A stretch of 64,000 nucleotides of DNA from Liolophura sinensis. Lineage: Eukaryota > Mollusca > Polyplacophora > Chitonida > Chitonidae. Location: positions 21,773,788-21,837,787 of the forward strand of contig NC_088302.1 in the NCBI RefSeq assembly GCF_032854445.1, read 5' to 3'. Shown here piece after piece: positions 59,601 through 64,000 of this stretch. Under the pieces are notes generated by a model. That model was not told the DNA's origin. It did not search any database and saw only the letters and a list, made by a program, of their open reading frames with translations. Numbering within the stretch: position 1 is the stretch's first letter; every line of letters starts with the position of its first letter. Position numbers and translations under genes: made by a program.

Positions 59601-62600
59601 TAACAGTGTGTTAAGTTGAACATGACATACAATTATGTGATCATAACAGAGTACATCAAAGCATCATTCAGACTTTCTGTAAAACTAATACAATGGTTTT
59701 TGAGTGTATCTAGACACCTTTGATATGTATATTTGCATTAATATAATTTATATATTCGATGAATTCATGGCTGAATGATATTTCAGAACAATTTCTCATG
59801 TTTCTATAAGAACAAACCTGACTCCCCCGAGTACTGAAGTCTGTTCGTGACATCTCGATACAATCCCTTTGATCTGAAATATTTTACGTCTAATCCATTA
59901 TTATTCATCTTCGAAGGAAGACAAATCAAGCATGGAGGCTGACATACTATCTGATGTCCCCCAGATTATTTATATTTAATCCATTACTTGCTCTGTTTCA
60001 AGGAAGAAAAGCCGAGCTTGAGACTAACTTACCATCAAATGTCCCCCAAAGGTGTCGTATGTGAAGTACTGGCACCAATTCTGACCATAACAATAAGGTT
60101 CCATGTCCCCACGAGTCCTCACATTTCTGGTCAATATACCAACCTCTGCCCTCATATCAATGCCTTTGTAATGGTCACCGTAGTGGTTGTACTTCACCAG
60201 GCCTAAAGAGGCAGAATAAACAAACATAGAATTGATTTATTCATTTATTTATTTAGTTGGTGTTTTACGCCGTACTCAAAATATTTCACTTATGCGACGG
60301 CAGCCAGCATTGTGGTGGGAGGAACTCGGGCAGAGCCCGAGGTAGGTTAGAAGAAAAATAAAAAAATAAATAAATTAAACGTCAACGAAATGAAGCACAT
60401 CACTTTCGGATTTAACATAGGATATCTTTCAATCAACACAATTGCGTTTATTTCTGTGTAGACACGCGAGTACCTGAGATTGGATAGGCGCAGTCCCAGT
60501 TTTTCACATGATGGATGATGCATGGCTGGCTATGCATCAAATTGCAAATTACTGAACGGTGACATTGCCTCATGCATGAGTCTAACATTGAGAGTAACAT
60601 TGAAGGAAGGTCTTTTCTTCTTCTACATTTCAACCTAGCGAAAGAGCGTGTCATTTACCACAGCGTCTCTCCTTCGTATTTTTACATAACATGCACGATC
60701 TAGAAAGCATTCGTTCAGAGAGACAAATACAGACCTATAACTTGAAATTATTTCTGGACATTCACAGAAAAGTTTCGCTTAGAGAAGCAATATTCAAGAC
60801 AACAGAGCGGTATTGACACAAGGTAAGTTACGTCAGAATTTGCATCATTTTTAACAGTTTAATTATAACCTCGGCGAACGAGGTTATATTTTTGCCGTTT
60901 TTCATTTGCATGTCGTTCTGTCTGTTAACCACTTCAGAAAGTTGTTCACGAATTTGAATGCAATTTTGTGCACAGCTTGCCCAATCCCAATGATCTTAAT
61001 AGGAATCCAGAGCCAGGGTTTTTTTTTAAAACTATTCTTCGTCATTGACAGATAGGACAGAAATACAGAGTTTCTCATTTTATCTGTAGTGAGGGAATTT
61101 GTACATTTAGCTGTTGCGTAAGATTGCGCTATGAGTGTCGTTTAGTTTTTGTTATGTTACCAAGATGTTTCCTTGTAGCAACCCCGTCCCAAGGCCAACA
61201 TACAAGTTACAATGTTGCCTTAGCAGAGGGCTATGCCTAGACTGCACGTCAATACACTCCCCCAAGTCAGAGTAGATTGACCATATTCCTTTCAGCGCAT
61301 GTGCCGCTCTCTACGCTCGCTCTAAGCTTGGCCTTTCGAGTCTTAGCCTCACCACTGGTATCCTCGCGCGGGACTATTTAGTCAGCATTCAGCAATACAA
61401 TTGTTTCAAATGTTGATTAGAATCATGTTGTGCATACTTAAGATAAAGAGAATAAATGTGTATAAAGTATCGTTGGAAGCAATCATTGAGAGAGAGTTTT
61501 TGTGCCACCACTTCCTGTCACATCACCGTGACCACAGTGATCTCGGCGTTGTTCAAGATTTCTGTACAAATTTTGCTGGTAGTGGCAGTGCTGTAAAGCG
61601 AACGTAGAGAGCGACGCATGAGCTGTAAGAATGTATGTATATTTTCACCAGGCCGACCAGTACTTGACCTATTCCCTTGCTGGAATTTGGACACCCATTG
61701 AGATGCATTAGTCAGTAATAAAAATGCTGAATTTAAAGCTTATGTTACAACCTGACTAGGAAAGCGAACCAGAACCTACACGCTTGTGAAGAAGACGCTC
61801 TAACCTCTTGATCACCGCAAGCCGATTTCTTCATTTAGATGATTAAATTAATGGAAATCCAGTACTGAAAATCTACAAAACGTAAAACCTGTGCTGTAGT
61901 GTACAGAAAAATACCTTTTCATTCCTTCGCAGATGTCCAGAACGTGACATATTGTTCTTCGCTACTGTTACTAATAAGTACATGTAATAATAATGATTGT
62001 AACATTATGGCTATTTTACATGGCCAATTAGTGTAGACCAAACCAGACGTGTTGCTCACCACTAACATTGGCCTACTGGGGCGAGCAATGGCTACAGGGT
62101 AACCATTGAAGCTGTATCACATGGAAAACTGAAATAAAACAAACCGGACAAACTGCTCACCATGAACACTGGCCTGTTAAGGAGAGCAATGACTACAGGG
62201 CTCACCTAGAAATTTGGCCTGATTGGGTGAGCAATGACTACCTGGCAATTGCTGTAGCTATATTACATGGCAAACCAGTTTGGGTCAAATCTGATACACT
62301 GCTCACTATGAGCATTAGCCTGTTAGGGTGAGGAATGGCTACTTGGCAATTGCTGTAGCTGTAGTACATGGTAAACTAGTGTAGGCCAAAACCAGACGTA
62401 ATGCTCACCTTGAACTTTGGTATGATTGGGTGAACAATGGCTACAGGGTACTGCAGCTATATCACATGGAAAAAAAGTGTAGGCCAACTACTGCGGCTAC
62501 ATTCTGTGGCGAAATAGTGTAGGCCAAAGACATATTTCTCACCATGAACATTGGCCTGTTAGGGTGAGCAACTACTGTAGCTATATTACATTACAAACTA

Positions 62601-63140
62601 GAGTAGGTCAAAACCAGACGTAGTGCTCACCTTGAACATTGGCTTGTTGGAGCAAGCAATGGGTACATGATAGCTACTGTAACTATATTACATGGAAAAC
62701 TAGTGTAGGCCAAACCAGACGTAGTGCTCGCCTAGAATTCTGGCCTGATTGGGTGGGCAATGGTTACAGGGCAACTACTGCAGTTATATCTCATGGCGAA
62801 CTAGTGCAGGCTAAACCAGGCATACTGCTCACAATGAACATGTTATGGTGAGAAATGGCTACCTCGCCGGGGACTTCGCCAGCATATAGTTCATGCAGGC
62901 GACTGGCGCCTAACCAATCGATCTCTCACTAGTTCTCAAAACCCTTAAAAAGGCGTAAGCTACATGAGGCATACAACTCACCCTGAATCTTGACTTGATT
63001 TGGTGAGCAATGACTGCACGGTACGGTGATAAACTCTTCGGCATGATGCATGTCGTTGTCTGTGCTGCTGATGATTAGCCTATCGCCAACTTCCCATGAA
63101 GTGACGTCATCGGCTAAAGTGATAGTGTTCTCGTGCTGGC
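47613..63140 (-). CDS. CEMIP/CEMIP2 (TMEM2)-like hyaluronan-binding protein, 3' part, at least 16 exons
   Basis: CEMIP-family proteins bind or degrade hyaluronan in the extracellular matrix. Minus-strand exons: 63140-62982 (acceptor uncertain; 63168 is an alternative), 60202-60033, 59873-59818, 59323-59141, 58358-58156, 57841-57772, 56744-56619, 56098-56013, 55699-55571, 55318-55283, 54201-53914, 53597-53441, 50743-50549, 49413-49196, 48785-48600 and 48180 to about 47613. Diagnostic blocks are SWEVGDRLIISSTDND, GIDMRAEVGILTRNV, FGGHLM, KHMGQQ, GRYPVHFHDVGD, LSIHHCYNRCVTVHG, VGYDTLGHCFFLEDG, STFWIAHPNNNFIENAAGGS, SFPYDAGSHQEIAHSLIVG (parallel beta-helix part) and SEKGCERLHF. The N-terminal part (G8 domain start, any signal or membrane anchor) lies right of the window. 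Exon 59873-59818 is out of phase with its neighbours, and the last exon has a frame shift and an in-frame TGA. CEMIP versus CEMIP2 cannot be settled here. Confidence 0.88.
50030..50288 (+). mobile_element. SINE (family 1), full length, youngest-looking copy
   Basis: Clear A box ('tggctcagtcggttaaagcg') and B box ('gtgagttcaagtccagct'), complete core and an 'aacaccaatcaaacaaataa' tail, with few differences from the inferred consensus apart from a small deletion before 'gtgaaatattcttgagtacg'. It lies antisense to the host gene. Confidence 0.95.
52351..52613 (+). mobile_element. SINE (family 1), full length
   Basis: Head 'ggccctcggtggccgagagg', 'gcgcaatggcccaggagcct', B-box region 'gtgagttcaagtccagttca', and a core and tail ending 'aacaccaataaaataaataa'. 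The A-box part is altered (GGCCGAGAGGATTGG), like a Ser/Leu-type tRNA head. Confidence 0.9.
52970..53225 (+). mobile_element. SINE (family 1), full length, diverged head
   Basis: 'gcctccgtgtccgaggtggt', 'gcgcaatgaaccaggagcct', 'cctgcgggtggtcgtgggtt', 'gtgaaatattcttgagtacg' and a tail of AATCAAATAAATAAATAAAT. It lies about 390 bp from the previous SINE in the same orientation. Confidence 0.9.
53697..53800 (-). mobile_element. SINE tail fragment, reverse
   Basis: 'tatttatttatatattcatc', 'cgccatactcaaaaattcct' and 'cacttgtacaatggtggg' match the reversed 3' third of family 1. Confidence 0.7.
54371..54470 (-). mobile_element. SINE (family 2) head fragment, reverse
   Basis: 'gaggaagttacaacttcctc' followed by 'aggtgtgactcgacccagga' and 'ttgaccctggatctacc' is the reverse complement of the head and body of the copy at 13417-13790. 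Confidence 0.75.
54627..54735 (+). mobile_element. SINE (family 1) 3' fragment
   Basis: 'cataatgctggccgccgtcg', 'gtgaaatattcttcactacg' and an 'accaataaataaataaataa' tail. Confidence 0.85.
59461..59497. repeat. A-run plus (AAT)n microsatellite
   Basis: Twelve or more A followed by about eight AAT triplets, in the intron between exons 59323-59141 and 59873-59818. Confidence 0.9.
60236..60345 (-). mobile_element. SINE (family 1), reverse, truncated
   Basis: 'ttatttatttatttagttgg', 'cgccgtactcaaaatatttc' and 'ccagcattgtggtgggagga' up to 'gcagagcccgagg', where the match stops. The tRNA head half is missing. Confidence 0.88.
60866..60960. repeat. short hairpin-headed repeat
   Basis: 'aacctcggcgaacgaggtt' has 7-bp arms around a 5-nt loop, followed by 'atatttttgccgtttttcat' and a GTCTGTCTG-like stretch. 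A similar GACAGACAG-type stretch occurs at about 51695-51735. I recall such elements as common in aquatic animal genomes but cannot name the class. Confidence 0.4.
62040..62872 (-). repeat. tandem array related to the exon end and splice donor at 62982
   Basis: About ten imperfect units of roughly 50-105 bp carry (plus strand) 'ctcacc', 'ttggcctg', 'gggtgagcaatggctaca' and 'agtgtaggccaaacc'. The 'ctcac' start recurs near 62053, 62155, 62201, 62301, 62403, 62538, 62625, 62725 and 62826. The 41 bp from 62201 align with 62978-63018, the donor and last coding bases of the first visible exon of the CEMIP-like gene, with 8 mismatches by eye. Read on the minus strand, most units offer an exon-like end followed by GTGAGC. 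Confidence 0.85.
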
Positions 63141-63239
63141 CTACAATCATCCAGTAGTATATATCATACTGACCATTAACCGTTATTTGATTGACGATAT
63201 GATAAAAAGGTATCAACTGTTACATAAAACGTTTTGAGG

Positions 63240-63383
63240 TCTTGCAGCAACCTGCAGATGGTCGTGGTTTTCCCCCGGGCTGCCCGGTTTCCTCCCACCA
63301 TAATGTTGGCTGCCGTCGTATAAGTGAAATATTCTTGAGTACGGGGTAAAACATCAATGAAATAAAATAAATAAATAAATAAG

Positions 63384-63430
<47 letters not shown>

Positions 63431-63432
63431 AT
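63240..63432 (+). mobile_element. SINE (family 1) 3' half with long (AAAT)n tail
   Basis: 'aacctgcagatggtcgtggt', 'cctcccaccataatgttggc', 'gaaatattcttgagtacggg', then about 70 bp of AAAT repeats. The long uninterrupted tail suggests recent insertion or microsatellite expansion. Confidence 0.92.
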
Positions 63433-63835
63433 GTAACGTTTTGGGGGGAAATTTTCCGCTTTAGTTACATTTCAAACTTTTGTCTTTTGTCTTGCAAAGA
63501 ACACAACTGAAACAGGTTAGAATCAGACAGAGCATATTTTAATACCGTTACTGAATTCTTATGCATGAAGAGTTGTATTTGAATCAAGTAAGAACCATGA
63601 TTTTACATACTGAGAACTAAAGTGAAACAGAGGTAAATAAACGTTACTTTTGTCAACGTAAAGGTATTCGGATATGGTATACCTTGTTAAAACTGAGATA
63701 GGTCCAAATCAGAATAAAATCAACCTCGAACAAAAATGAAACAACTCAACAACAGGCTCAAATATACGTCATTTTTGTCAACCTTAAATTGTTCTTATAC
63801 TGCAGGGATTTCCACTGGATCATGTCACAATGATC

Positions 63836-63965
63836 TGGCCACAGTCTGCAGATGGTCGTGGGTTTCCCACGTGCTCTGCCCACATTCCTTCCACCATAAT
63901 GCTGGCCGCCGTCGTATAGGTGAAATATTCTTGAGTACGGCGTAAAACACCAATAAATAAATATA
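63836..63965 (+). mobile_element. SINE (family 1) 3' half
   Basis: 'tctgcagatggtcgtgggtt', 'ccaccataatgctggccgcc', 'gtgaaatattcttgagtacg' and an 'aacaccaataaataaata' tail. Confidence 0.9.
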
Positions 63966-64000
63966 GAAATCCGAATCACAATGAAATCTAAAGCGAGCAA

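Larger units (their letters stand above)
63141..64000 (-). other. intron of the CEMIP-like gene; SINE tails only
   Basis: No further exon was recognised up to the window edge. It contains two 5'-truncated SINEs, listed separately. Confidence 0.5.

Noticed and set aside
60448-60654. Minus-strand segment with NWDCAYPISG followed by a GT, resembling an exon
   Set aside because: The exons at 62982 and 60202 already join in phase (QG|LVKYN), leaving no room for another exon; the likeness to the ENWDCKC exon at 50549 is too short.

Overview
The window is intron-rich animal DNA. Every gene has GT-AG introns, and no bacterial features are seen. It is packed with tRNA-headed SINEs and tandem repeats. 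The SINE type (a tRNA-like head, a conserved core, and a tail of the kind gaaatattcttgagtacggc followed by AATAAA-like repeats) and the gene set suggest a marine invertebrate, most likely a lophotrochozoan such as a mollusc or brachiopod. That placement is inference.

Layout: (1) 1-14617, plus strand: the last five exons of TRAP1, the mitochondrial HSP90; its 5' part lies left of the window. (2) 14618-22533: TRAP1 3' flank or UTR with two tandem arrays, then SINEs and the 3' flank of the next gene. (3) 22534-26031, minus strand: a complete three-exon V-ATPase proteolipid subunit c gene (ATP6V0C type). (4) 26032-26389: a 358-bp divergent promoter with a palindromic CCAAT pair, CATGTG (M-box/CLEAR-like) sites and a YY1-like site. 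(5) 26390-44424, plus strand: a complete 19-exon PWP2 (UTP1) gene for the small-subunit processome, with two single-base frame breaks in adjacent conserved exons. (6) 44425-47612: a convergent intergenic stretch with SINE debris. (7) 47613-63140, minus strand: at least 16 exons of a CEMIP/CEMIP2 (TMEM2)-like hyaluronan-binding or hyaluronidase-family protein; its 5' exons lie right of the window and its last exon is frame-disrupted. (8) 63141-64000: intron with SINE tails.

The genes do not form a pathway. They cover mitochondrial chaperoning, organelle acidification, ribosome biogenesis and matrix hyaluronan handling. Only ATP6V0C and PWP2 share a visible control region.

The most unusual structural signal is a pair of intronic tandem arrays that look seeded by exon-intron junctions. 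In PWP2 about 122-bp units (36215-37072) each repeat the acceptor and the first ~45 nt of exon 12. In the CEMIP-like gene about ten units (62040-62870) repeat the donor side and end of the exon at 62982. Each array lays out a ladder of decoy splice sites next to one real site. A third array (29245-29885) carries a strong donor and acceptor consensus in every 33-bp unit. Exon boundaries below were worked out by eye from splice consensus, phase continuity and remembered family sequences; no alignment was run.
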